A program made the translations under genes and the position numbers. This document shows positions 19,387 to 27,798 of a DNA stretch of 64,000 nucleotides, in pieces. The notes beneath the pieces were generated by a model that worked only from the letters and a program-made list of their open reading frames with translations, was not told the origin of the DNA and made no database searches. Origin of the DNA: Anthocerotibacter panamensis C109 (GTDB taxonomy: Bacteria > Cyanobacteriota > Cyanobacteriia > Gloeobacterales > Anthocerotibacteraceae); contig NZ_CP062698.1 of assembly GCF_018389385.1 (NCBI RefSeq), positions 3,165,501-3,229,500 of the forward strand, read 5' to 3'. Position 1 is the first letter of the stretch, and each line of letters opens with the position of its first letter.

Positions 19387-20567
19387 CCGACCTCACGCCA
19401 CAAGAACCTTCCAGGGGTTTGGGCTTCGGCACGCGGGCTATCCATGCCGGTCAGGAGCCCGACCCTCATACCGGAGCGGTCATCACGCCTATCTACGCCA
19501 CCTCGACCTATGTGCAGCGCAGCCCCGGCATCCACAAAGGCTATGAATATTCCCGCAGCCAAAATCCTACCCGTCAAGCCTACGAGCGCTGCGTAGCCGA
19601 CTTGGAGTGCGGTCGCCAGGGTTTTGCCTTTGCCTCAGGACTCGCCGCGATTGCCACGGTCTTGGACTGTCTGGACAGCGGGAGCCATGTCATTGCTATG
19701 GACGACCTCTACGGGGGTACCTATCGCCTTTTTGAAGGGGTGCGTAAGCGCTCAGCTGGGTTGGAGTTTAGCTTTGTCAACCTCGCCGACTCGGAGCAGC
19801 TACGGCTGGCTATTCGCCCCAATACGCGCTTGATCTGGATCGAGACGCCGAGTAATCCCCTTTTGAAGTTGGTGGATTTGGAGGCGGTGGTACGCATCGC
19901 CAAGGCGCACGGGCTCTGGACAGTGGCTGACAATACTTTCGCTAGTCCCTGGGTCCAACGTCCGCTGGAGTGGGGTGTTGATCTGGTCATGCACTCGGCT
20001 ACCAAATACCTCAACGGTCACTCGGATATGGTCGGAGGCATCGTCGTGGTCGGGGACAATCAGGCATTGACCGAGCGCCTCCAGTTTTTGCAGAATGCGG
20101 TGGGGGCGATAGCTGGACCCTTTGACAGTTTCCTGGCCCTGCGCGGGCTCAAGACGCTGCACCTGCGGATGGAGCGCCACGGCCAAAATGCTCTAGCGGT
20201 CGCCCGATGGCTAGAGGTGCATCCCCGCGTGGAGAAAGTCTTCTACCCCGGCCTTCCTAGCCATCCTCAGCACAAGCTCGCCCTCGGGCAGATGCAGGGC
20301 TTTGGCGGGATGGTCACGGCTGTACTACATGGCGGACTGGAGCCTACACGCTGTTTCCTGGAGCGCTGCCAGCTCTTTGCTCTGGCGGAGAGTTTAGGCG
20401 GGGTGGAGAGCCTGATTGAGCACCCGGCTATCATGACTCATGCCTCGGTTCCTCCGGCCCAACGAGCAGCCCTCGGCATCCATGATGGACTGGTGCGCCT
20501 CTCGGTTGGGGTTGAGGATATCCATGACCTGATTGCTGACCTAGATCAAGCACTGCACCTACCTTGA
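19383..20567 (+). CDS. Cystathionine gamma-lyase / gamma-synthase (Cys/Met metabolism PLP enzyme)
   Basis: A 394-residue PLP-dependent transsulfuration enzyme. Family motifs: GFGTRAIHAGQEPDP at the start, the substrate-site YEYSRSQNPTR, and the PLP lysine in HSATKYLNGHSDMVGG. Coupled by a 4-bp overlap to the cystathionine beta-synthase gene, it most likely cleaves cystathionine to cysteine, completing reverse transsulfuration. Sequence alone does not separate gamma-lyase from gamma-synthase; the neighbour favours the lyase. Confidence 0.92.
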   Translation: MTDLTPQEPSRGLGFGTRAIHAGQEPDPHTGAVITPIYATSTYVQRSPGIHKGYEYSRSQNPTRQAYERCVADLECGRQGFAFASGLAAIATVLDCLDSGSHVIAMDDLYGGTYRLFEGVRKRSAGLEFSFVNLADSEQLRLAIRPNTRLIWIETPSNPLLKLVDLEAVVRIAKAHGLWTVADNTFASPWVQRPLEWGVDLVMHSATKYLNGHSDMVGGIVVVGDNQALTERLQFLQNAVGAIAGPFDSFLALRGLKTLHLRMERHGQNALAVARWLEVHPRVEKVFYPGLPSHPQHKLALGQMQGFGGMVTAVLHGGLEPTRCFLERCQLFALAESLGGVESLIEHPAIMTHASVPPAQRAALGIHDGLVRLSVGVEDIHDLIADLDQALHLP

Positions 20568-20747
20568 GCCATCGGGCCTACAGACATGTTATGGTCACCC
20601 CAGACCCCGCCATGACCGCCGCCCTAAAAGAGTTTGAGCACCTTGTCTAACCAACCTTGTCTAACCAAACTTGGCGTCCTGAAAGGCATACTGAAAACCT
20701 ATCCGTGCATGGGTGGGGATTGAATCAGTTACAATTTCACCGTATCG

Positions 20748-23270
20748 GTGCAGCCTTGTCCTGTGAATCAACCCTATACCCGTCGTGATATTTTTCTGGA
20801 CCGCGTCGTGGGCCGTTATCGGCTCGTCGAAAAAATTGGGGCTGGGGGCATGGGCTCAGTTTACCGGGCCGTCCACACCGAGATTGCCGATCTGGTCGTG
20901 GCAGTTAAGCTCCTAGCGCAGCGTTGTGCCGCCAACGATAGCCTACGCCAGCGTTTCCGGGATGAGGCTGCGATCTGTGTCCGGTTGGGGGACCGCAGCG
21001 CGCATATTGTTCAGATCCGCGACTACGGCATTGTCGAAGACCTCGACTTGCCCTATTACGCTATGGAATATCTCCAGGGGCGGAGCCTGGAGGACGTCAT
21101 CACCGCACGGGTTCCCCTGTCTTTGGAGGCAAGCATCTCTCTGGTCAACCAGTTATGCGAAGGGCTCAAAATTGCCCACGACCAAGGGGTTATCCACCGC
21201 GACCTCAAACCGAGCAATATCTATCTGGTCCCGGATGCACACCTCGGAGAGCGCGTGAAGATCCTCGACTTCGGCATCGCCAAGTTTTTACGTGACGCAG
21301 CAGCTATCGCCGAGGGACCGCTGACCCAGGGCTATATGGGAACCCCCCATTACTCCTCCCCAGAGCAGTTGGCGGGCCAGGACATCGATCTGCGCTCGGA
21401 TATCTATGCGCTGGGGATGATCCTCTATGAACTATTCGCCGGGACCACGCCTTTTGCTGGACAGGATAACACCTTTGGCTGCTGGTATCGTGCCCACACC
21501 ACAACCCCACCCCTTCCGATGGCTCAGGCCAATCCGCAGCGTGTGATCCCTTCAGAAATTGAAGCAGTCGTCCTCCAGTGTCTGGCGAAAGACCCCGAGG
21601 CCCGCCCCGGGAGTACCCTGGAGATCAGCGAGCAGCTCACCCGCGCCCTGCGCCGTATCCAGACTGAGACTCGTCGCCAGCAAGACCAGCAGGTTCTTGA
21701 CACAGCCCTCGGACTTACGCAGGTGAGCCGTTGGCGTGAAGCGATTCCTCTGCTCCAGAGCATCACCTACGACTCTCCGCTCTACAGTGAGGCTCAGTCC
21801 CTGGTCAAGATCTGGCAGTTAGAGATCGAGTATCAGCGCGTCCTCGAACAAGCCCGTATCCTGGCTGGGAGTGGGGATATCGGGGGGCTCATCCGGGCCT
21901 TTTCGACGGTGACGACGATTCCAGCCACGGCTCAGGTTTTTCGGCAAGCCCAGACAGAAGCCCAACGCTGGGCTGAGCGAGTCCTTGAAGCAGCGGAGGA
22001 TTTGGCGCGAGCCGAGAAATGGTCTGAGGCGATCCAGCGAGCCGAACTATTGACCACCCTCCCCGGCATGACCCAGCGGGTGAGCCCCCTCATTGCTCAG
22101 TGGCAGAAAGAACAACAGGCCGCCGATCTGTTGCGCAAGGCCGAATCCCTCGCCGCCGGACAGCAGTGGGAGCAAGCGGTCCATCAGACCGAAATCGTTT
22201 CAGCGGGTACCCTAAGCCATGCCCGTGCCCTCCAGCGGCGTATCCTGTGGCAAAAAGAAATCCAGTCGCGGCAGGTCCTGGAGCAAGCTGAGGGCCTCGC
22301 CGCCCAACGCAAATATGAAGAAGCCATCGCCTGCGCCGCCACAGTTATTCGTGACGATACGGCTATTGCCCAGGATGCCCGTACCCGTCAAGCCGACTGG
22401 CAGCAGGAACTAGCCCGCCATCACGCCCAGACCCGTCTGTCGGAGGCTACGCCCGCCCCGCTCCGGTCTCGGATTGGGCTGTGGGTAGGGACTGGAGGTG
22501 TGGTGTTGGCTGGGGGGGTAGCGGCGGTGGCTTTTATCTTACTGACCCCACTACGCCTCCCCAAGGAGTCCTCGCCCTTTAGCCCTGACCGTCAATCCTC
22601 GCCCCAAAATCCGCTCCAGGCCACGATCCAACCCGAAACCCTCACTGCGCTGATCCAGAAAGCTCAAAAAGCCCTGGACGAGAAGCGTTGGGGAGATGTC
22701 CTCGCGGCACTCCAGAACGTTAAGCCCCTCCCCGGCAGTCCTGAAGACCAGCAGATCCGGGAATTGCTGAAGCAGGCGAATCAGGGTTTGACCGAAGCCA
22801 AACGGGTCAAAACCGCTCTTGGAGCAGCCAAAGACGCCATCGCCCAAAAACGCTGGGCCGATGTCTTCCCCCAATTAAAAGACCTCCAACTCGAAGCAGG
22901 TACCCCGGAAGCAGACCAATCCCAGCAATTGCGCACCGCAGCAAGCGAAGGCCAGCTCCTAGAAGCTCAAAAGCTTGCAGATGACCAGCAGTGGGAAGCG
23001 AGCTATAGAACACTCCAGGTGCTCCTAGCCACCCCAAACCTCTCCAACGCAGAAGAAGCCCGCAAGCTCTTGCAGAACGTAAGCGACTCCTTGGGGAAAG
23101 AGTTGCTCCAGGGAGCCACCAATAACGGCAATAACGGCGAACTCTACAGCGACCAGGTCCTCCTGCGCCAAGCTATCGCCACTGCTCGCAAGGTCCCCCC
23201 TGAATCGAGCAGCTACACCCCTGCCCAGCAACTTATACAAGAGTGGGAAGCAGCCCTCAAAAATCTTTAG
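20748..23270 (+). CDS. Membrane-anchored Ser/Thr protein kinase with helical repeats
   Basis: An 840-residue Hanks-type kinase. Kinase domain about 20-300 with P loop GAGGMGSVY, catalytic loop VIHRDLKPSN and LDFGIAK, all key residues present. A long region of repeated helical units containing W near A (for example RAEKWSEAIQRAELL, EKRWGDVLAALQNV, AQKRWADVFPQLKDL) lies on both sides of a single membrane segment at about 573-595, so kinase and first repeats are cytoplasmic and the last ~245 residues are outside. It starts at GTG 20748; GTG 20763 is an alternative. A PP2C phosphatase on the same strand 4.5 kb downstream was probably its original neighbour. Confidence 0.92.
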   Translation: MQPCPVNQPYTRRDIFLDRVVGRYRLVEKIGAGGMGSVYRAVHTEIADLVVAVKLLAQRCAANDSLRQRFRDEAAICVRLGDRSAHIVQIRDYGIVEDLDLPYYAMEYLQGRSLEDVITARVPLSLEASISLVNQLCEGLKIAHDQGVIHRDLKPSNIYLVPDAHLGERVKILDFGIAKFLRDAAAIAEGPLTQGYMGTPHYSSPEQLAGQDIDLRSDIYALGMILYELFAGTTPFAGQDNTFGCWYRAHTTTPPLPMAQANPQRVIPSEIEAVVLQCLAKDPEARPGSTLEISEQLTRALRRIQTETRRQQDQQVLDTALGLTQVSRWREAIPLLQSITYDSPLYSEAQSLVKIWQLEIEYQRVLEQARILAGSGDIGGLIRAFSTVTTIPATAQVFRQAQTEAQRWAERVLEAAEDLARAEKWSEAIQRAELLTTLPGMTQRVSPLIAQWQKEQQAADLLRKAESLAAGQQWEQAVHQTEIVSAGTLSHARALQRRILWQKEIQSRQVLEQAEGLAAQRKYEEAIACAATVIRDDTAIAQDARTRQADWQQELARHHAQTRLSEATPAPLRSRIGLWVGTGGVVLAGGVAAVAFILLTPLRLPKESSPFSPDRQSSPQNPLQATIQPETLTALIQKAQKALDEKRWGDVLAALQNVKPLPGSPEDQQIRELLKQANQGLTEAKRVKTALGAAKDAIAQKRWADVFPQLKDLQLEAGTPEADQSQQLRTAASEGQLLEAQKLADDQQWEASYRTLQVLLATPNLSNAEEARKLLQNVSDSLGKELLQGATNNGNNGELYSDQVLLRQAIATARKVPPESSSYTPAQQLIQEWEAALKNL

Positions 23271-23297
23271 CGGTAGCTCATACAACCACTACAGGGT

Positions 23298-23744
23298 TCA
23301 CTTAGGGAAGAATTTTGGTCTCAGTTGTTTGAGATAGGCCGGAGCTGAGGCTTCGGCTTGGGGATAGGTCCACTTTTGCCAGTCATTGGAGGACGCTTGG
23401 CGCTCCCAATAGAACGTCCCGATATCACCTGAGTAGACCCAGGCTCGGTCTAGCGCATCCCAGAGGAAAACCGTTGTGTGGCGGGCTGAGAATTGCTCGG
23501 GTGGGGAGAAGAGTATCTGACCCTTTCGGTCCCGAATCTCGAAACGTTGATAGGGATTCCCTCCTTCCTCTAGGGCTACGACAGTGAGCGTATAATTTCC
23601 TGAGGGAGAGATAGCATCGTGATTTTGCGTGGCAACCTCTGGTGGCATGATCTCCTGACCTTGCTGACAGGCACTGAGTACATTCATTCCTAAGAGACCT
23701 AAGCCAAGCGCCAGGATCATTCCAGCACCGCTCGCTCTATTCAT
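23298..23744 (-). CDS. Small lipoprotein, candidate immunity protein
   Basis: A 148-residue lipoprotein: short basic start, hydrophobic segment and lipobox LSAC (acylated Cys at about residue 26), then a beta-rich domain (ISPSGNYTLTVVALEEGG; FEIRDRKGQILFS). The ATG at 23744 overlaps the stop of the upstream DUF4157 gene by 4 bp (ATGA), so the two are translationally coupled. A periplasm-facing lipoprotein locked to a putative effector gene is what an immunity protein would look like; no family was recognised, so this is inference from context. Confidence 0.6.
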   Translation of the reverse strand: MNRASGAGMILALGLGLLGMNVLSACQQGQEIMPPEVATQNHDAISPSGNYTLTVVALEEGGNPYQRFEIRDRKGQILFSPPEQFSARHTTVFLWDALDRAWVYSGDIGTFYWERQASSNDWQKWTYPQAEASAPAYLKQLRPKFFPK

Positions 23745-25510
23745 CGCAGCGGCCATCCCTCAGTCTGGACGATAGCACCACTTGCATCAAGTCGTACTGT
23801 GCAGTTCTCGATCCAGCGAAGGTGAATGTTGTAGGCTTGCGCATGACCAAGAGTGATGACCTCGGCAATTTGGCTCTTCCACTGATCCGTTGCGTACTGA
23901 GGATTGGGATCGATGATATCGTTCCATGTGTAGGCGGTGGTGAACCGGATCGTCTTGTTGCCATGCTGATCGCGGTCGATTCTGGCATGTCCCTGAATAT
24001 TGAAATCCCCGACCGAAGCGTTAGTCCCGTGTAGATATTGGTAACCAACAATGCCCTCTCCATTCTCAATCGCCATCGGAAAGGTATCGTTGATCGGGAT
24101 ATAGGTGCCAGAGGCAGCTGCTACGAAACGGACCTTATCCAGCATCCGTTGCCTAAGCTGGGTGGTCAGCAGGGCATTGGCCTTCATGTAATCAGACCAA
24201 CGGGAATCATTGACGATAGTCCAATCCCCGCCCCCGGTGAGGTAGCGTTCGAGGATGGCGCGTCCCGCCCAATCGTAATCCAGGTGGCTCCCCCCGCTGG
24301 AACCTCTCCCCCCCGACGGTCTGCGCTCCCGGCGGTCACGTTCTATCCTCCGGTCAGTACGGCGGTCAGTACGACGATCAACATCTCGCTGGATCAGGGA
24401 TTCGGTGTTAGTGGGAGCGGATTGAGGATAGATTTGCCTCTGGACTCTGCCGGTCTGCTGAATGACATGGGTCAGTTCATGGGCCAATAATTCTTGACCA
24501 CCCGTGTTGCCGGGGTTGTACTCCCCCTGACGGAAAAAGATATCCTGACCAGTGGTGAACGCGCGTGCTTGCAAAGATTGGTTGAGGCTGTCGGACTGGC
24601 TATCCGTGTGGACCCGCACTCCGCTGAAATCAGCCCCAAAGGCTTGCTCTAGCGGTCCGCGCACCGTATCGGCTATCCCCTGCCCGCCGCCTCGGGCCTG
24701 CTGGATCATCCCTTCGACATCGGCGGGCGCGGTCGCCTGCTCACCCTGCCGCTGGAGCATCGGTTTCATTTGGAGTTCTTCCTCGGGCAACTCCTCCCGT
24801 TGGATAATCCCTGCCATTGGTTTCATTTGGAGTTCTTCTTCAGGCAACTCCTCCCGTTGGATAATCCCTGCCATCGGTTTCATCTGGAGTTCTTCCTCGG
24901 GCAACTCCTCCCGTTGGATAATCCCTGCCATCGGTTTCATCTGGAGTTCTTCCTCGGGCAACTCCTCCCGTTGGATAATCCCCGCCATTGGTTTCATCTG
25001 GAGTTCTTCCTCGGGCAACTCCTCGCGCTGAACCTGTTGACTGGGTTGTGGAGCGTTAATCTGGCTGACCACCTGTGCGGCTACCCGGTCAGCCTCCTGT
25101 TCATAAGCATCTCCCGGTTGACCGACCGTGAGTTTGGTCTGGATGGGGGATAGTCTACGCTGACCGGACACGGGCTCACCGGGCACTGACTTAAAAGGGT
25201 TATTGGTGCGCCAATCGTCGGTTAGCGAGCGGTAGACGGGCATCTCTGTGGCGGACATCTGCCGTTGGGCTTCCGCACTGACAGATGGAATCTGGATGGG
25301 GGATAGTCTGTGCTCACCGGACACGGGCTCACCGGGCTTCAGAGGGTGATTGGTGAGGAAATCGGCGGGTAGCGGGGTATAGGGGAGGATGGCCTGTTCA
25401 GCCTCTGGGAGAGCGCTTTGAGCCTGCATGGAAGGCGTGAGCGAGGGTTTTTTCTTGGTCTGAATCAAGTCTGCCTGGGCTAAAGCTCGTTGTACCCTCG
25501 TGAATTCCAT
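23741..25510 (-). CDS. DUF4157 (eCIS core domain) protein with unknown C-terminal domain, copy 1
   Basis: A 589-residue putative effector. Order: N-terminal leader (about 1-110) with two GEPVSG..RLSPIQ units, the DUF4157 prefix KLTVGQPGDAYEQEADRVA, five 19-residue repeats REELPEEELQMKPMAGIIQ, the DUF4157 core ending in LLAHELTHVIQQTG (an HExxH zinc-peptidase-like motif), an Arg/Asp-rich linker, then about 200 residues of an unrecognised domain (RAILERYLTGGGDWTI ... YTWNDIIDPNPQ). DUF4157 proteins are known cargo of extracellular contractile injection systems. No sheath, tube or baseplate gene lies in the window. ATG 25510 follows GAGGAG by 4 nt. A lipoprotein gene overlaps its stop. Confidence 0.85.
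   Translation of the reverse strand: MEFTRVQRALAQADLIQTKKKPSLTPSMQAQSALPEAEQAILPYTPLPADFLTNHPLKPGEPVSGEHRLSPIQIPSVSAEAQRQMSATEMPVYRSLTDDWRTNNPFKSVPGEPVSGQRRLSPIQTKLTVGQPGDAYEQEADRVAAQVVSQINAPQPSQQVQREELPEEELQMKPMAGIIQREELPEEELQMKPMAGIIQREELPEEELQMKPMAGIIQREELPEEELQMKPMAGIIQREELPEEELQMKPMLQRQGEQATAPADVEGMIQQARGGGQGIADTVRGPLEQAFGADFSGVRVHTDSQSDSLNQSLQARAFTTGQDIFFRQGEYNPGNTGGQELLAHELTHVIQQTGRVQRQIYPQSAPTNTESLIQRDVDRRTDRRTDRRIERDRRERRPSGGRGSSGGSHLDYDWAGRAILERYLTGGGDWTIVNDSRWSDYMKANALLTTQLRQRMLDKVRFVAAASGTYIPINDTFPMAIENGEGIVGYQYLHGTNASVGDFNIQGHARIDRDQHGNKTIRFTTAYTWNDIIDPNPQYATDQWKSQIAEVITLGHAQAYNIHLRWIENCTVRLDASGAIVQTEGWPLR
24766..25030 (-). repeat. 57-bp in-frame tandem repeat, five units (copy 1)
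   Basis: Five near-identical units encode REELPEEELQMKP; the first four continue with MAGIIQ and the last runs into MLQRQ. Most differences between units are silent. The other two DUF4157 genes carry two and three units of the same repeat. Confidence 0.95.
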
Positions 25511-25559
25511 GACGCTCCTCTGCAAACGGAACACAGTTTTTCAAAATACCCTTGCCTAT

Positions 25560-25587
25560 AGAGTAACCTTTCTATATTGGCTGTCAA
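25560..25587 (-). promoter_or_regulatory. Putative promoter of DUF4157 copy 1
   Basis: On the minus strand TTGACA (25582-25587) is followed after 16 nt by TACTCT (25560-25565), about 50 bp before the start codon. The same elements and surrounding ~75 bp recur before copy 3. Confidence 0.5.
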
Positions 25588-25664
25588 CCGTGCTTTCCTC
25601 CTGTTCGGGTTTTGTCTTCAGAAGCTTTGCTGGATAAGCATTTGGGGGCAAGGAGAGGTACACC

Positions 25665-26204
25665 CTATTCAACCAACGTCACGGCATGGTGTTTCAGGTA
25701 TAGATCCTGGCGGATTTTCAGCATGTTGAGCAGGACGCTGGCTCCATCACGGGCATGTCCTTCTTTGATTCGTCTTTGAGCTAACCGGATCTTAAGGTCC
25801 GTGTCATCAATAGTCTGGGGTGAAGTATAGTCGGTGCCCAACTCATCCAACCCAGCCTGCGCACACAGAATAGCCCCTTCCACATCTTGGGCAGCCAATT
25901 TCTTTTCTCCTAATACCAGCATTGCCCGACTCCCAGCAAACGCTAAATGAGGGGGAGCATCTGGAGTCGGCGGAGTTTCCTGACGTACTACTATGGTACC
26001 TGTAGCAGATTTTCCATCACAGCTACGTTTGACACGGATCAACCACTGGTTTGAACCGTAGGTATGAATCTCGATAGCTGATTCAGTCATGGTAGGAGCT
26101 GGGGTAGGTAAAACATTTGTAACTTGAGCGTAGACACCTGCTTCTTTCTTGGCAACTAGTGTGTAACACAAAGCCAATAACAAGAGGATCGTCAGAGTTT
26201 TCAT
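25665..26204 (-). CDS. Secreted hypothetical protein
   Basis: A 179-residue protein with a signal peptide (MKTLTILLLLALCYTLVAKK, cleavage probably near VYAQ) and no other membrane segment. The middle is beta-rich, the last ~90 residues helical with TPR-like character (EKKLAAQDVEGAILCAQAGL). No family was recognised. ATG 26204 begins the signal peptide; the frame upstream adds residues unlike a secretion signal. It stands alone inside the DUF4157 locus, 273 bp after the DUF4431-like gene, and could be an orphan immunity or cargo-related gene; that is only a guess from position. Confidence 0.6.
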   Translation of the reverse strand: MKTLTILLLLALCYTLVAKKEAGVYAQVTNVLPTPAPTMTESAIEIHTYGSNQWLIRVKRSCDGKSATGTIVVRQETPPTPDAPPHLAFAGSRAMLVLGEKKLAAQDVEGAILCAQAGLDELGTDYTSPQTIDDTDLKIRLAQRRIKEGHARDGASVLLNMLKIRQDLYLKHHAVTLVE

Positions 26205-26477
26205 TGGATTCACAACCACTCTATTATTTGAACATCCCTCCGTTATTATCCTTCTGCCCGTCATCTATTGAATTAAAGGATATAGGGATAGAAATAAGTA
26301 CTAAAAGTCTATCTCTGAAGGCACTCCAGTGAATACTAAGCAATTTTGAGCTTCCCCAGGTTTCCCAGCAAGAAAATATTTAGAAATACCAGCCAGAAAG
26401 AGACTTTAGCTGGATCTGTCATTTTTGCTTTTCCGAGTTTTACAAAGGAACAAGGAAAGCGATAAAACTTAACTTGA

Positions 26478-26984
26478 TTACTTCTCAAGAAATATATTTT
26501 CTACTTTAATCAAAACCTTTGTATGATGGTGACCTGTATAGCCATGGAAAAGAGTCCCGGTTGCAATTATTGGTTTCTTTATAAGTTTTTTGTATTTTCT
26601 ATATTGACTTTTCACCAAAACCATTTGTATAGAATAAACTCCATTTTCTGCTTCAGATAGTTCATCTTTACGACTTGCCTGTGTACAGATTGGTTCTCTA
26701 AGTTTAAGAAGCCATACTTCTTCTAATGTATCACCACTTCCTATATCTTGATAATTGGGTGGCCCCGGAAAAACTTTCTTTTTCACCTCACCAGAAAGAT
26801 TTACCTTTACAGTGTTATAGGAAAAGCAAGTTCTTGCTGCCAATGGCTTAGCAGCTACAGACATAAAGAGCAAACAAAAAAAGTATCTTGAAAGTAGCTC
26901 TACAAAGCAAATTTTTTGTATTGTTTTAGGTTTTCCAGGCTGAAAAACTTTAGCACTCCTGTACTCTATTACAAGCTCTTCCAT
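26478..26984 (-). CDS. Secreted DUF4431-like protein, candidate immunity protein
   Basis: A 168-residue protein whose N-terminal part has a hydrophobic stretch (LLSRYFFCLLFMSVAAKPLAA) that looks like a signal sequence after a ~25-residue basic leader. The mature part, with CFSYNTVKVNLSGEV, FPGPPNYQDIGSGD and GTLFHGYTGHHHTKVLI, resembles the DUF4431 family from memory. ATG 26984 is preceded by AAGGAGGA 8 nt upstream and lies 4 bp after the stop of the effector-like gene, so it is expressed with it. A periplasmic protein coupled to a wall-degrading effector fits an immunity role. Base composition is AT-rich compared with neighbours, a sign of transfer. Confidence 0.65.
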   Translation of the reverse strand: MEELVIEYRSAKVFQPGKPKTIQKICFVELLSRYFFCLLFMSVAAKPLAARTCFSYNTVKVNLSGEVKKKVFPGPPNYQDIGSGDTLEEVWLLKLREPICTQASRKDELSEAENGVYSIQMVLVKSQYRKYKKLIKKPIIATGTLFHGYTGHHHTKVLIKVENIFLEK

Positions 26985-26988
26985 AGAT

Positions 26989-27798
26989 CTAATCCTCCTT
27001 CTTTTTGGTTTTCTCATGAGAAATTATCTTTTCGCTGCCCGAAATATATCCCTCATTGATCTGGATAGCATTGATAACAGACTCAAGTTCTTCGTTCTTT
27101 AAACTACTCAACTTTTTGTTTAAATCTAGACCTGTATTTGATTTTAGTCTAGATTTGTAGTTATCCGTATTATTCTCGCTTGGAGGAGCATACCTTGTAA
27201 TTGAATCGTAAATACTAAGGTTGGCGTATATAGATCCGGTCAACAAACTTTTTAATGCATCTCGCCCTATATTATAAGTAGGAAATATAGCAAACCCATT
27301 ATTTGAACCAATAGAGCCGCGACCTTCAGCAAAATGTCCAGAGCGAATATTTCCTGGATTATTATTTCGCCATGCAAGGCTTCCACCTGTTTTGATTAAT
27401 TGATTTTCCTCACTATCAGCATAAGCTACCGTTCTACCTGGGCCGGGTTTTGCACTGATATACGCTAGCCCAAGCTTATGGGACAATTCTTGTGGGGCTT
27501 CTTTTTTTCCTTCTCCCGTGACCAATTGCCGCTGGAGCATCGGTTTCATCTGGAGTTCTTCCTCGGGCAACTCCTCCCGTTGGATAATCCCCGCTATAGG
27601 CTTCATCTGGAGTTCTTCTTCAGGCAACTCCTCGCGCTGAACCTGTTGACTGGGTTGTGGAGCGTTAATCTGGCTGACCACCTGTGCGGCTACCCGGTCA
27701 GCCTCCTGTTCATAAGCATCTCCCGGTTGACCGACCGTGAGTTTGGTCTGGATGGGGGATAGTCTACGCTGACCGGACACGGGCTCACCGGGGCTCAA
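26989..27798 (-). CDS. DUF4157-leader protein with NNPGNIR cell-wall-degrading-like domain, copy 2 (5' truncated)
   Basis: A 269-residue protein made of the leader KLTVGQPGDAYEQEADRVA, two 19-residue repeats, and then directly a ~180-residue domain with WRNNNPGNIRSG, FPTYNIGRDALKSLL and ITRYAPPSENNTDNYKS. This resembles the NNPGNIR domain of phage structural/lysozyme-like proteins, expected to attack peptidoglycan. The HExxH core found in copies 1 and 3 is absent. The gene begins abruptly at the second GEPVSG unit: the ~100 leader residues and promoter of copy 1 are missing, and only a TTG at 27798 could start it. The C-terminal part is AT-rich. A candidate immunity gene follows after 4 bp. 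Confidence 0.75.
   Translation of the reverse strand: MSPGEPVSGQRRLSPIQTKLTVGQPGDAYEQEADRVAAQVVSQINAPQPSQQVQREELPEEELQMKPIAGIIQREELPEEELQMKPMLQRQLVTGEGKKEAPQELSHKLGLAYISAKPGPGRTVAYADSEENQLIKTGGSLAWRNNNPGNIRSGHFAEGRGSIGSNNGFAIFPTYNIGRDALKSLLTGSIYANLSIYDSITRYAPPSENNTDNYKSRLKSNTGLDLNKKLSSLKNEELESVINAIQINEGYISGSEKIISHEKTKKKED
27536..27640 (-). repeat. 57-bp in-frame repeat, two units (copy 2)
   Basis: Two units encoding REELPEEELQMKP, joined by IAGIIQ, the same repeat as in copies 1 and 3 with a Met-to-Ile change after KP. Confidence 0.9.

Noticed and set aside
24766-25030. Regular repeats that could be taken for a CRISPR array
   Set aside because: The 57-bp units are contiguous without spacers and encode an in-frame protein repeat.
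24552-25153. Open frames on the plus strand across the repeats, full of hydrophobic residues
   Set aside because: They are reverse-strand readings of the DUF4157 repeats and recur only because the repeats do.
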